Both the position numbers and the translations under genes were made by a program. Below are positions 35,042 to 47,454 of a DNA stretch of 64,000 nt, piece after piece (position 1 is the first letter of the stretch; every line of letters begins with the position of its first letter). Below the pieces are notes generated by a model. That model saw only the letters and a program-made list of their open reading frames with translations. It was not told where the DNA came from and made no database searches. Source of the stretch: Zelopaecilomyces penicillatus (Eukaryota > Ascomycota > Sordariomycetes > Hypocreales > Pseudodiploosporaceae); NCBI GenBank assembly GCA_005765155.1, contig VCCP01000001.1, positions 1,798,001 to 1,862,000 of the forward strand. The letters are read 5' to 3'.

Positions 35042-36940
35042 TCATGGCCAGGCATCCTTTCGACGGCTGGCCTCACCACTGCTGCTGTGGGGACGCCATG
35101 ATGTGCTGCCTGTTCCAGACACCCCAGCTGTATCCTGTTGTCCTGGCAAGGGCAGAAACCCACCCGCTCCGTTTCCAACCATGATGCTTCGTCGTGCCTC
35201 GCCACGATCCCACCCTTGCCCAGCAACATCCGCTGCCAGGCCATAGCTGCTGGCTGGGCGCCGCAATCGTGGTGTAGCTCCCGGCAACGGGTCGACTCTG
35301 GAAAAGTTCCACTTGCCGAACTCGTCGCTCTTCGTAAATATCTCTAGCGTATGAGTTGGCGCCTGCGCCGGTGCATTTCTCGCAAAGGGATTGTTGGAGC
35401 TGAAGCGATGAGCCCTTGGTGCAGCCACGTTGGTAGCCAGACGATGAGAGGGGTTTGATGAAGACGTTGTGTTCACATTTGTAGCTGCCAGGCGTAGGGC
35501 TGGGACTTGTCGGTTTGAAGAGTTGGACGGTGTTCGCATATGTCCACCGGCGAAAGCAGCATTTGGTGGTGGAAGCATTGAAAGCTGATCCGGAAAGGTA
35601 TCATCGTGAACATAAAGCCTGCGCAGCTTAGGCAGACCGCCTGAAAGAATTGATGATGCGAGATATGTGTAATAGCCCGCCTTCATGCTCGCATAAGGCT
35701 CTTTATCAGTTATCCCTGAAATCTCGTAGCGGAGTGTCTCTAGGGTGTTGGATGCCACATTGGTGATATTTGCCGCATATGGGAAGGCCTCAGAGATCTT
35801 AACCTGAATGGCCAACGTCCGCAGTGCTGGCGCCAATGCCAAGACCTCTTGTAGCATTGGTGGTTGCACTCCTGTATCCTTCAGAGTCAAGACCTTGAGA
35901 GATTGCTGAGTTTCGAACCAGCCCAAGTAATCCGCCAGACCAGCCGCCGTCAAACGAGGTGTGTCTTTCAATACAAGCTCTTCCAAGGGTGGCATTGCTG
36001 GTCCATCAACAGACGTCAGAACCTCGTCTGAAAAGCTTTCTGTTTTGGAAATTTTCAGTGCACGCAGTTGTGTTAATGAACCCAGCACAGCTCTCAGCGT
36101 CATAGGATCAACATTTATACCCTTGAGCTCAAGCACCTCAAGATGTTGCCATAACCTACCCGTTGCCAGGGTAGACAAACTACGCTCTGATCCTTTGACA
36201 TATGTCATCTTGCGAAGATTGGGGCAGCGAGCTTGAACTTCTAATCGTAGTGTCGCATAATTAGGTTCGTCGGAAAACATGCCCTCTGGCAGATCGATAT
36301 ACTTCAAACTTGGAAGTACTGCAATGATCTGTGCCAGCTCCGAGTGGCAATACTCCCGCAACATATATGGTATCTTCAAGAATTGAACTCGCTTGCCTAT
36401 CCTCGTCGGGTCATCGCGGACTGTTCGTCGAAGGAGTCTCAACCTGGCTTGGGCAGGATCCTCTGGTATTCCGTTTCGGTTAAATCTAGATTTCTGTTTT
36501 CGCTTTTCGGCAAGCCAAGCCTCGAGCTTGCAGTAGTGGACTTGGTCGATTCGCACACTGTGATAACTGCTCTAAGGTGAGTCTGGGTTGAGTTGGCTAG
36601 GAATCTGTATCTCGACGACTTACAGCACAGTAACTGCGGTAGCACGCCATGCTCGGCTCACTTGGGCACAATGCGAGAGATCCCGAAGGTCGCAGAGCAT
36701 GCAACCGCTCTCTCTCGCGCTCTCCTCGCAGGTCTCATAGCTCTCATCTCGGGCGTGGGGGCAGACGAAGTCGAAGATGCGCTCCAGAACCGGCGGAGGA
36801 AGCAGAGACAGAAGCCTTGACGATAGATGAGATGGAGGAAACCAAGGTTGCCGGGTAGTAATAGGGGGCCGGGCATTATCGGGACTATCCGAAGAGGAAT
36901 CCTGCCGCTTCTTATCTTTGCGCCGAAAGGGAAGCCGCAT
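35042..36940 (-). CDS. F-box-like / leucine-rich-repeat protein, two exons
   Basis: Exons 36940-36624 and 36569-35042 encode 614 residues. The start is the first ATG, giving MRLPFRRKDKKRQ. The N-terminal third carries LPPPVLERIFDFVCP and LRDLSHCAQVSRAWR, an F-box pattern with an insert of about 30 residues rich in Glu and Cys. The junction reads VTVLSYHSVRIDQVHYC, typical of the first LRR after fungal F-boxes. Leucine-rich repeats follow (LPSLKYIDLPEG, LEVLELKGINVDP, LRALKISKTESFSD, LEELVLKDTPRLT, LKVLTLKDTGVQP). The last 180 residues are Ser/Asn/Pro-rich and probably disordered. Such proteins usually link substrates to SCF ubiquitin ligases through Skp1. The substrate is unknown. Confidence 0.78.
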
Positions 36941-38811
36941 GATGGACACGGGTCGTCGGTTGCAACCTTGCTAGAAGAATGACTGACGATGGGGATGGGG
37001 GGAAACAGCTATGTCGACGCTGTTTGGAAGAATGAATTAAGTAGTAGAAAAAGAAAGAAATTGCGCGCAGACCGTTTCGGCAAAACACAGAACAAGAAAT
37101 TCAATGCAGGTGGTTCATCTGAACAAGACGCCCAACGATCTCTGCCCCGCGCAAACGAGAAAGAGGTGGGTGAAACGGTGGGTGAACCTCGTCCACACGC
37201 TCAGTCCAAGTGCGTCACTGGTGGAGAAACAGACTGCGAACCCTAGCACCGGCAATTGTGTTATACTTGACGATGTAAGATTGACGGGGCATTTGCCGCG
37301 AGCAACAAGTCTGGCTATTAGGTCTGGCAAGTCTGGTTAGAAAACTAGAGCTGATGTGAGAGAAAAAAGAACGAGGAGGAGCCAGGCAGCTGCTACATAA
37401 AGGTGATGTCGGATCGTCGTTGAAGGTGAGATGAATAATTACAGGCCAATGTTGGTCATTGTAGGCTACAAGGGCCTTTGCAGACCACTGGCAATAAAGG
37501 GCCCCTGGCCTTGCCGCTGAAGTACTAACCTACCCAGGTACAGAGTACAAATATAGTAGTACAATGAAGACAAGGGGTCTGGTATTGGTGACTTTTGTAC
37601 AGCAGGTAGATATCTCCTCCATAGATGGGCACCTTAGTACCCTGATACTAAAAAAGTCTCTGTCCAATAGAAAAGATGCCACCACGACGTGAGGCTGTCA
37701 GTTTGGCGCCGGCATCCTCTCCTTGCCAGCAAGTCGTTCAGGGTGTCATCAGCGCAAGCAACGCCAGCCAATCCCCAAACCCTGATGGAAAGCTACAGAG
37801 CCCCTGCATATTGACAACTAGAACCCAAAGCCGTGTGGCAATGGCATGGAGGAACAATAAAAGGGGAACAAGACATGATCAAAGCGGCGTGAAGTTTGTG
37901 GTTGAATGTCAAACGCCTTTGCTTAAATGCAAACGCACCTAGCATGAGGATCACAAACACTTGCAAAGGAAAGGCTATTTATTCGTCACGAGCAATCACC
38001 AGCTATTCCTATCTTGACAATTGTATGGATCTCTTTTTAATTGTTAGCAAAGCTCATCAAGCAATGATACAATGGGAGACGGATAGTCCCAAGTCAGCAC
38101 CCACCAAACAACAAATTAGAGTGGCTCGGAATGACTTGTATTGGACTTTACATATCGGACTGGCGCTTCACATCATGATTAGAAAACAAGTACCTGTACC
38201 AATGCGATCGTCACAAAAAAAAAAAGAACAAGGAACTTGAAGTGGCCAAGTGATGCGGGTCTTTGAAACCCTGCTGAAGCTCAAGGGATGTCTCCTCATT
38301 ATCCAATTGCACATTACACAATGATTCAAAGTACCCTATCTCATTGATAAAAACAATAACGCATATTACCCCCGTCTAGTGACCGTTCCTCCGCTCCAAA
38401 CCCAGGAGGACGGATGCAATCGTGTAGAGAAATTAGCACAAGATGATTAAAAGACCCCAAGTCAACTGGCCACCTTGGTACGGCTGCACCAAATAGATCG
38501 CGGCCTAGCCAAAACCTGATGACAGAGCTGTCCTGTCCACCTTGTCATGCCATTCCCGGGGTTCCCTGACTTAACATACAGCTGTCATCAACCTCCCATC
38601 ATGAGTGTCAAAGGACATATTAATATCGCAAAAGTCGATCCATCCTGGCCCAACTCCTGACCGGATGTGCCCAAAAGCACGAATCTCCATGTCCAAAACA
38701 AATATTACTTTTTATACATGTGCCTCTGCTCATTATTGTGCTCCAGATCCACAAGCTAAGCTCTGCATATGATTATACGAAGCTGCTTACAACATATGTT
38801 CAAGATCTTGC
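36941..38811. other. Intergenic between F-box gene 5' end and ELO 3' end
   Basis: 1.9 kb with no supported gene. The left part should hold the F-box gene promoter and the right part the ELO 3' UTR. No recognisable motif of note. Confidence 0.5.
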
Positions 38812-39998
38812 TTACGCCTTGCGAGACCTGGTGGTGACACCGTTGGTCTTGACCCCGGTGCTAACGCCGTTGGACTTGCCATTGGCGGCAGGCTGGCTGT
38901 GCAAAGGATCGGGAAGGGGGGCCTGGCTCATTCGGCGAAGAGACTTGCGAGTGGTCTTCTTGCCGTTCTTCTTATAAGTGGCGAAGTAGAACGAGATGAA
39001 CAGGACCAAGTAGGAGCTGAGAATGCCAATACCGGAGAATGCGGCGAACTCCTCACCGGCACATTTTCCAGCATTGGGCATGTTGGGGAAGTAGGTCGAT
39101 GTGAAGTAAGTGTAAGAAGCAAAGTAAACGAAGCCTGTGTTGGCTGTTAGTTGAGTTTACATGTAGTACAGGTAGAATTCAACTTACCGAGATCAATGAC
39201 GAACTGAATGATCTGAAGACGAGTAACCCACTCCTTCCACCAGATCTTGACACCACGCGCACTCTGGAAGTAGTACCAGTACATGACGACATGCACAGTC
39301 AAGTTGAGAGTGATTGGGACCCACGAAACGGACGTGAGACCAATCAACTGAGTGTAGCAGAGCAAGGCAGTGGCACCGTGGTGGTAACAGTGAAGGAATG
39401 CTGTTATGTGTTAGCTTTGATTTCGAGTTGCAGAAATGGACACGTACTCAATGGCTTCTTCTTCAGGAACAGGAAGACAGTGTCCAACAATTCAAGATAC
39501 TTGGTGAGGTAGTTGAGCTGGCAATTGCAGGTTAGTTGTGTATTTGCAGCTTTCACGGGTAATTGGGATTAAACTTACATAGTAGAGAACAACCAGGGGC
39601 TTGGTCCAGCCACCATCATGGTCACAGATGGCAAAGAAGATGCCTTTGCGGACAACGGTTGGCAGGAGCTGCTCAATGAAGAGAGCCAGGAGCATTCCGC
39701 TGATGGCGGTGAGATAGAAGTTGTGGATCAAGAACAGGGTCTTGAGCTTGAACGGCTCGCGGTTGCGCATGAGCTCTCGGCCGGCGAAAATGATGAAGTA
39801 ATAGACGACAATGAAGATGGACGTCGACTTGAGCGTGGACATAGGCGTCTCGAATGGCACGAATTTGAAATCATCAGCCTGCTGGCCAACAACGGCCTCG
39901 AAGGCCTTGTTGAAGATAGGCCATAGGTGAATGCCAAACGGTCGGTCGAGCGTTGGCAGAGGCAACTGCTCGTAAAAAGTCGCGGGAGCGGTGGACAT
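38812..39998 (-). CDS. Very-long-chain fatty acid elongase (ELO family), four exons
   Basis: Exons 39998-39579, 39517-39448, 39400-39188 and 39134-38812 encode 341 residues, the usual length for yeast ELO1-3. The enzyme condenses malonyl-CoA with acyl-CoA, the first step of fatty acid elongation in the ER membrane, feeding sphingolipid synthesis. Visible evidence: the LNYLTKYLELLDTVFLFLKKK segment (exon 2), the histidine box TFLHCYHHGAT with H-x-x-H-H created at the exon 2/3 junction, and NLTVHVVMYWYYF. There are about seven hydrophobic segments, and the C-terminal tail is basic (YKKNGKK, then a Ser/Gly-rich end). The family member (ELO2/FEN1 or ELO3/SUR4) cannot be fixed from this sequence alone. 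The C terminus lacks a clean KKxx signal. Confidence 0.92.
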
Positions 39999-40407
39999 GA
40001 TGGGCGATGATTAAACTAGATCTAAGGGGTTAAAAGAGAAGATGCAAAATCTCCAGAATGTGGTGGAAAGTAATTGACACGCGACGCGCAAGTACAACCA
40101 CGGAACGTAAGATCAGACGGCAAAACGTCACGATATAAGGAATGACAGGAAGGAAGAAGAGGAGGTGAAGGAAGACTCCGCAACGAAACACGACTCTCAA
40201 TTCAATGGAGCGGATGAAGGAGAATAAATGGGAACGACGGAGAAGGAGAGATGACAAAGGCCCCGTGGCAGATTGGCCTGCCTGCCTTAACTCGCCCCCA
40301 GCAAAAAGGGGAAATTTCGCTGAATAGTGGACAATCGCATGTGATTCGCCAGACATGGAGTTCTGCGGCCAATTAGCAGCAGCTCCAGCTAAACCTTGTT
40401 GCGTAGG

Positions 40408-40413
40408 CACGTG
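40408..40413. promoter_or_regulatory. CACGTG E-box in the ELO upstream region
   Basis: Perfect palindrome about 410 bp upstream of the ELO start. Candidate bHLH site; function inferred from sequence and position only. Confidence 0.3.
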
Positions 40414-41123
40414 ACTTGGTGGAATGAGATGATGGTGTTCAGTGGAGACGGGATAGGAGACAGAAGTAGCTGGTACATTGCCATGGTAAGACACGGGGTG
40501 CCGCAAAAGCAATACCAGCACCCTTGGAGCTGTATCTATTACAAGCGGGTTGGCCGTGGTTGGGCCTCGGTCACGGGCCGACGCTATTACCTCCTACTAG
40601 GTAGGTCCACGCATAATAATAACCAGTTTTTATTTTTTTCTGGATAAGGACGAGTGGCTTGGCCGACTTCGTGCACTTATTCCGTTCTGATTATTATTAT
40701 GATGATTATTACTACACACTGTAATGAGTACAGCCTATGAATGCCTACCCACTACTATGTAATAATGTAATATTACCTACAGGATGGACTTGTGCACCAG
40801 GTATTATACAAAGTACTGAACGCACACCCACACACGGCTACAAATTACGCAGCTTTCTTGGGCGTAGGTAGTCCTGTGATCGATTGGGTTTTATTTGCAC
40901 AGACAATGATTGCTTGGAATGGATGAAAAGAATAAGCGCACAAGTCTTGGCAGAGGGTGGGCAATAAGCGATTGAACCTCGGATAAAAGCGATCATCAGT
41001 GATTGAATGCGGCTGAATTGTTCAATGGGTTAGGCGAGGGCAGCTTGGCTTGGCTTGGTGCTCTGTTCCTAGCATTATATGATGGCAAGTCAAGTTTGGG
41101 AGAGGGGAGTTTAGGAAGAACGA

Positions 41124-41134
41124 ATTGGAATTGG
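41124..41134 (-). promoter_or_regulatory. Paired inverted CCAAT boxes upstream of COX6
   Basis: ATTGG at 41124-41128 and again at 41130-41134, six bp apart, about 315 bp upstream of the COX6 ATG. The CCAAT-binding HAP complex controls respiratory genes in fungi, so the pair is a reasonable candidate site. Confidence 0.4.
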
Positions 41135-41447
41135 TCTATATGAAAGCTAACCGGCCGTTATGCCGAGCGATTCGTGTCAGTGAGTCTAGGCACTGTACCA
41201 GATAACATAGGTTTTAGCAGTCACCACAAGTCATATTAGCACAATTCGTACTGTATCGTTTTTGTCTACGGGAAAATCAGGTAACTTTTGCTAGCTTAGT
41301 CATCCTTTTGCCCTCAAGATCCATTCTTTGCTCCAAAACACCTCTGCCATCATAACCTCGAAAAGCCTTAGCAACGCTCAATCCAAAGCAGCCGCCTTCC
41401 AACCGCCTCGCAAGCCTGTCTCCCCACAGCAAAAAAAATAACTCACG

Positions 41448-42368
41448 ATGCCCTCCGCCTCTCTAATCCGCGTTGCCGCCCGCGGCTCCGTGATGCTCCG
41501 TGCCAGCGCCGTCCGAACTGCGACCGCGCCACCCCTGATGATTCGCTCAGTCATTGCTGCCCGCCCTTTCAGCGTCTCGGCTACCCGACGAAGCGGCGAC
41601 CACGCCGAGGAAACATTTGAGGAGTTCACTGCCAGGTGAGGGGGGCCCAATCCCAGCTTGGTTTTTATCTTCTTGAGGGAGGAGGGGGTTATTTTGCTTG
41701 AGATGAAATGATGAAAGTGGGCTTTGGGAGTGGGATGTACGCGTGTGACACCATTTTGCTCATATTTTGTGAGCGGGTCGCCGTTGACGTCTTATTTTTA
41801 TGCTCAAAGCATCGACGAATGCCCACAATCAGCAACCTACTCGATCAATGGCTAATTGAATACTTGGCACCAGGTTCGAGAAGGAATTTGACTCCGTGCA
41901 GGATGTTTTCGAGCTTCAGGTATGTCTCTAGTGACCTTGATACGGCTGCCGCAGTGCAGTACTATGCCACGTTGTGTAGAATGATGCCAACTAATTCTCA
42001 ACTTCTTAGCGCAACCTAAACAACGCCTTCGCCTACGATCTCGTCCCCTCCCCTTCCGTTGTCGCCGCTGCCCTCAAGGCCGCTCGGAGAGTTAACGATT
42101 TTGCGACAGCTGTCCGCATTTTCGAAGGTATGTCCGAAATTTGATTCAGCTTTTGGCGTGCAAGACGTAAAAAAAAGAAAAAAACGCTTCTAGTCCCACG
42201 TTGGAGAAAGTTTAAACAAAGAGTTGACTGCTAACATGGATCACAACAGGTGTCAAGGCCAAGGTTGAGAACAAGGGACAATACGAACAATATCTGGAGG
42301 AGCTTAAGCCTCTGCGGGAAGAGCTCGGTGTGCCCTTGAAAGAGGATCTGTACCCCGAGGAGAAATAG
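41448..42368 (+). CDS. COX6: Cytochrome c oxidase subunit VI (mammalian Va homologue), four exons
   Basis: Exons 41448-41635, 41874-41919, 42010-42127 and 42250-42368 encode 156 residues. The product is a peripheral, matrix-side subunit of respiratory complex IV. The first 45-50 residues are a mitochondrial presequence: many Arg, Ala and Ser, no acidic residue. The mature part reads EETFEEFTARFEKEFDSVQD, then VFELQRNLNNAFAYDLVPSP, AARRVNDFATAVRIFEGVKAK, ending KEDLYPEEK. This is the standard COX6/Va sequence, with conserved RVND and YDLVP blocks. The second exon has only 46 nt, and intron 1 is rather long (238 nt). Two CCAAT boxes lie upstream. Confidence 0.95.
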
Positions 42369-42801
42369 GCGACTGTTCGTGGGGGGGGGGGTTCCCTGGT
42401 TCAAGTCTTGTACATGTGATTAGAAGTTGGAGTGCCGGAGTAGTGATTAACCGTTGGGGGAACCGGTGCTGCAATTCAGTATAGTGTGATGGGTTCAAAA
42501 CAGCACATACAGTGTGCGACGCTTCCCTTAATCTAACATCAAAAATTCCATCACTGGTTTGCTGTCTCGTTTTGCTTGTAAAGAGGGAGAGACTTATGTA
42601 ATGTTCCTTGTCATTATTTACAATCAATCATGATAACCTCTGTGACGTCTGATCTAAACTTCAAATGGACCAATGGTGAATCGACCAACCCAAATCTCGC
42701 TATACTTATAAAAAGAAATACATACAATCAAAAGCCATCAGCGGCATTGGGATGTTTAACCAATCTACCAGCGCAAAACAACAAGCCAGATTTAAGACTC
42801 T
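42369..42801. other. Convergent 3' regions of COX6 and the CDP-2-like gene
   Basis: 433 bp between two stop codons with no supported gene. It includes a G-run just after the COX6 stop (around 42380-42390). Confidence 0.5.
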
Positions 42802-45800
42802 TCAGTCACGCAGATGATTCCATCGGCCGTTACCTGCCTGCTGTCCGAGGTATTGCATCCCAGCACCCTCAACAGCTGGTGCCGGACTCGTGCCTCTACT
42901 TGTAGATCCCCCATATGCACGACCTGTTCGGGGGCTCATCATCCCCATCCGTGGACTGCGCGGCACGCTAGCCTGCCGAGTCTCTCGTCGTCCGTTCTTC
43001 AGCAACCGGAGCTCATCACGAGCACGATCCAGCTCCGCATCTTTCTCCTTCATATCTGCCTTTAACTCCGCAATTTGGCGCACGTATTCTCTGGTATTCG
43101 AATCCTCTTGCATCCGGTGTACCTGTACGAGACCTTCGTCCGATTTCTTTAGTAAAGACTCATTCTGTGCTTTGAGTTGGTTATTCTCCGATTTCATTGC
43201 ACCAGCCACAGTCGATGCATCCTGGTAGAGATTTCGGACGTATGCTTCATCTTTGTGAGCATTCTCAAGCCGCTTTTCCAGGATCGTTACTTTTTGCTGT
43301 GCCTCTTGGAAAAGCTTCTCTGTCTTGGCTAGGGGAGTGGTCTCTCCGTTTGCCACATTGGGGTCTTCTGTCAAGCGCTTCACAGTATTTTCCAATTCCA
43401 AGATTCTCTTGTGTGCCTTTTCTGCTTCTCTGTTTGCCGAATCTGATACTGTCTGCATTGTTTCTTCAATTTTGCATTTTTCTGCTTCAAACCGAGATCG
43501 ATCTTGCAGGGCAGCACGGTAAATGGTATATATTTTACGTTCAGTCCGTTCGTATTCCTTAATTCGCTTCTCCAGGCTGGATATCACTGCTTGAGATTCA
43601 GCGGTAACATTTGTAGCTTCTAGCTGGCGTTGTAACTCATTTTGCTAGATTCTGTTAGCTCGGCAAAAAAAAAGGGGGGTCTATGGGAGCAGCTGCACGT
43701 ACATTGGCTGCCAATGCTTCCAGAGATGATAAGGGCACTGTAATAAGTACTTCAGGTCGAGCCGGCGCTTCTGCTTGCTTTAGGCTACCCAATAGATCGC
43801 GGACCTCATCAGGCAATGGTGGTTCGCTGGGAATATCATCTGAGCTCCATGAAAAAATCCGCTTTCTTTTGACATGAAAATCATCCCCCTCATCCTAAAA
43901 AAAATCACATTATCAATCATATGGGCAAAGCCAGAGGGTTGCAAGTAACCTACAAGCTTCCGCTTTAGTCCTTTGTCGTGTTGCTGAAGGGCATCAACAT
44001 GCAACTGAGAATGTGCTTGTGAATTAACAAAGATATCAAGAACACCATCAGGGATCGGTACTGGCTCCCACATGATGGTGTTCTCGTGGTCATTGAGGTA
44101 CTCAAGAAATATAGCTGCGACTTCGTGAGGCTCATGAAATTCAGCACGATCAGGGTCGCTGACAAGCTTGCGCGAGCGAACAATGCCGGAAAGAAGGGCG
44201 TTTTGTGCTTCCATTTGAGACAAGTCATCTGGGATTTGCAAGCTAATATGCTCCAAGGAATGGGTAGTAACCAAAACCAAAACCAATGTTGGGTTTAGGC
44301 TTCGTGATGATAGAGAATGCACAATTGGAGAGCGACTGAATGCATGATCAAAGCCTATCACAATGTCAAAGGGGGATATATCCTCATTCTCGGTCGACAG
44401 GACCAGAACAACTCGCACACTTGAGCCGGCGAAGTCGCTCTTCAATATCCCAATCGCATTGCAAATAAATTCCAACTCCAGGGCTGCTGTCAAATGACAA
44501 AGAAGCCGAAGAAGCTCGACTGAACGAGCGACAATCAAAACCCTCGTTTCTTTTCGCAATCCCTGCAAAAGCTCGAAAATAAAATTGAACTTTGCATTGG
44601 CATCACAGCAGTATTTGGCTTGCTGTGCATGGGGTAACTCCTCTAAGACTGTGCCAACAACCTCTGGAGGATAGTCGCATATATTGTAAAGACGATTGAG
44701 GAGTTCATTGATTTTGTCAATGACGGCTGCGTCCGGCTCAACATAGTGCTCGCCGCTGAAAGCTCTACTAAACTGGGTAATAGCACCTTTGTATTCGAGC
44801 AGAGTTTCGTCGTAGACTGGCCGCAAACTTGCTTGAAATGGCAGCGTGATGATATGTTCTTCTGAGACTATGTTCAGCGGTGCCATGGTAGGTGAGTCGT
44901 TTGAACCAGTTTCACTTTGGCTTTGCCCTAGTGGTAGGGAAGATTCAGCGCTTTCGAAAAGTTTTGAAGAAATGGGGTCATCTGTCGTAATAGAAGGCAT
45001 CAAAGACATTTCTTTTGATACAGGCTCGACTTGTCGTGTGATATCAGCAAGAGAGACTGTTTCTACTTGTATTGGTGTCACGTCCGCGGGGCTGGCGAAA
45101 GCCATTTCAACAATATCCAGAAGTGACTGAGTTGCTGACTCTCGCATAGGATTTATAACAGACACGGGAGCTACAGGTTCACTAGCAGCTTCAGGGCCAG
45201 ATGAAATCCACATCTTCGAAGCCAAGCTTGTTGAAGGAGGACTTGAATTAAGGACCGGCAAAGTCATTGACGCTGCCACTTGCTGTTCCTGGGCATTCAA
45301 CTGAGGCAGCGGAGCAGGCACATGGGCTCCCGGAATTTCGAGAAGGGAGTTCGGCTGAGCAATTGCCTCCAATGTAGAGGATGATTCAACTGCAGCGTCA
45401 TCATCCAGGTCAAACAACTTGCTGAGCTCCTCCATCGCGGAGACACGCTCGTTTGAGCGTGACTCGCTGGTATTAAAACCATCCATTTCAGGGTTTGGGC
45501 CACAGTTTTCTTCAGAAAGGGGTCTTGTTGGGGCCAGTTGAGGGCCGGCAGAGGGCTGAAGTGACTGAGAAGGGGAACTTGACAACGGCCTCGTTGAGGT
45601 ATGTATGTTTGATTTCGATTGTGGTGAGGCTGTAGTCTCGCTGTCTTGTGTCTGTGAGTGGCGCTGCTCACTTGGGCTAAGATCTCGGCCAAGACTACCA
45701 GAGAACTGCTGTTCAAGAGAATGAAAGTGAGAAACAAGTATTTGAGCGGCCTGTAGGTCTTCGTCACCAGGAGAGCTAGTTCCAGTTGGTTCGTGTTGTG

Positions 45801-47184
45801 GTGAGTCTTCCACCTCTACGAAACACTTCCCAGCTAGAGTTTGGCTGTTTTCTGTCGGTGTTGCAATAACAGCACTATGACAAGATGATCCAGGGGTCTG
45901 GCTATCTAAGGAACTTTGGGGCACGTCAAAGGGAGCCTGGAAACAAGGCTGTGTGAGATTAAGATATCCGTGCCCTGAAGATGGCTTCTCCTGGGTTGAG
46001 TTATTGAGTGAGGGGACGGTTATTGCACCGGCGGCCTGGGATGATAAATTCTGATACCCGATGTCACATATGACGTTGTGGCTGTCCGGTTGATGGGATG
46101 GAATGCTGGACTCCGGGATTTGGGATACGGCAGCAATGGATGCTGGAGGCTGATTGAGTGAATTTGTATGCGATGAAAAACCCGCTTGGCTTTTGTTGTC
46201 GGCGACCTGCTGCGATGCTGTGCGATCAAGGGAATCGGGAATGGTAATACCAGGTGTATCAAGACAAGGTGAATCTTCTTGACTGGCTTGCGACGTATCT
46301 TTGTCCGGCAAAGAATGGAACGGCAAAGAAGGGAATTTATGGCAGTCAGAAGCTCGATTTTGCGACCCAGGCAACGCAGGGAAATCTTGTGAATCTGGGA
46401 CCGTTTCTTGGCTAAGACCAACTGGAATAACAACTATGTCGTCGTCGCCGCCTACCTCTGCCAATGATAGCGCAGAGACCCCGCTGCTCTGGGAATTTGT
46501 GACACTGAAATAGTCTGAACGATCGAAAGCGGCGTCCTTGGAGATCTCAACGACGATCAATGTGTTACCCAGGTGGAGTGGGTGTTCTTGGGATGATAGT
46601 ACCGGCGAACCTGGAGGCGAAGCAGGTGAAGATGCGGAGACAAACGAAGGTACCGGTTCCTCAGATGAGGGCTGAGTCCTCTGGATCTTTGGCGGACGAT
46701 CGTAAGCGAGGGAAGTCGGTGACCGCGGCCGTGTCAAAGCTGAGGAGCCCGATTTTAAGAGACGTCGCCAGTTGGCCGGTCGTGGGGCAGATCTGTCGCT
46801 GTTCTCGGTAGATGGGACAACCGTCTCGGAGTTCTTGGGGGATTTCGCAGCTTTTGTCGCTTCCCATTCTTCCCTGGCATGGCTGGTAATGTCGCGGCTC
46901 TGTGGAATAACACTGTCAGCGTACTACGCATGCTATCATCTGAAAGGTTGCTGACGTACCCAAGTTGGAGGATAGACTTCTCCTGCAGCGGAGTCTTCCC
47001 ATTCAACCAGGTATTCAACGTGGCCCTTGAAAACCCTCTCTTCAAGAATCCGTCTGATCTCAAACCACTCGCCTTCTTCGACGGTTGCGTTGCCTAACTT
47101 GGACTTTGGTTTACTCTTGGGTTTTGTCTTGGGCTTGGTCTTGGATTTGGATTTGGATATGGACTTGGACCTCTTTGGAGTCAT
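42802..47184 (-). CDS. cdp-2: Chromodomain protein of the HDA complex (CDP-2-like), four exons
   Basis: Exons 47184-46960, 46899-43954, 43894-43703 and 43644-42802 encode 1401 residues. Layout: a Lys/Ser-rich start; a chromodomain at about 37-95 (EWFEIRRILEERV, VEYLVEWED, then W, with the aromatic cage positions and the exit helix HAREEWEA after the first junction); a disordered Ser/Pro/Gln-rich stretch of some 650 residues; an HDA2/3-like domain at about 755-1055 (RPVYDETLLEYKGAITQFSR, ETRVLIVARSVELLRLL, FDIVIGFDHAF), a helicase-like fold without Walker motifs; and a coiled coil at about 1120-1330, followed by a short basic tail. In Neurospora, CDP-2 joins HP1, HDA-1 and CHAP in the HCHC complex, which deacetylates heterochromatin. 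Assignment to CDP-2 is by architecture. The start is the ATG directly before the Lys-rich stretch. Confidence 0.75.
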
Positions 47185-47386
47185 TGGCCCTGGGTGAAAC
47201 TGAAAACGATTCCAAGGCGGAGACACCAACTACTATACAAATAGCAGCTGTCGCGAGCGCCCAAAACCGCTGCTGGGTCTGGCGTTGGGCAACGTCGATG
47301 ATGTAAGTCCCGTTGCGCCGCGACGGCGATTAAGAACGAGGCTGGAAAGCGCCGTCAGCTAGATAAGCTCAAGCTGTTTAGGTAAA

Positions 47387-47403
47387 GGGGGGGGGCGGGG
47401 GGG
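47387..47403 (+). repeat. G9-C-G7 tract in the CDP-2-like promoter
   Basis: Nine G, one C and seven G in succession, 203 bp upstream of the start codon. It could adopt a G-quadruplex on the plus strand. Also prone to sequencing error. Confidence 0.6.
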
Positions 47404-47448
47404 CCTGCAGCCTTGACAGGGACCATTAAGTGTAGGGACACGGTAAAT

Positions 47449-47454
47449 CACGTG
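47449..47454. promoter_or_regulatory. CACGTG E-box upstream of the CDP-2-like gene
   Basis: Perfect palindrome with flanks reading aatCACGTGgc, about 265 bp upstream of the start codon. Candidate bHLH site only. Confidence 0.28.

Larger units (their letters stand above)
39999..41447. promoter_or_regulatory. Divergent promoter region, ELO / COX6
   Basis: 1.45 kb between divergent start codons. It contains a CCAAT at 40369-40373 and a CACGTG at 40408-40413 on the ELO side, and two inverted CCAAT boxes at 41124-41134 on the COX6 side. No gene is supported; ORFs here lack domains. Confidence 0.45.

Noticed and set aside
41700..41830. Box C-like ATGATGA in the first COX6 intron
   Set aside because: No D box (CTGA) follows at a suitable distance within the intron.
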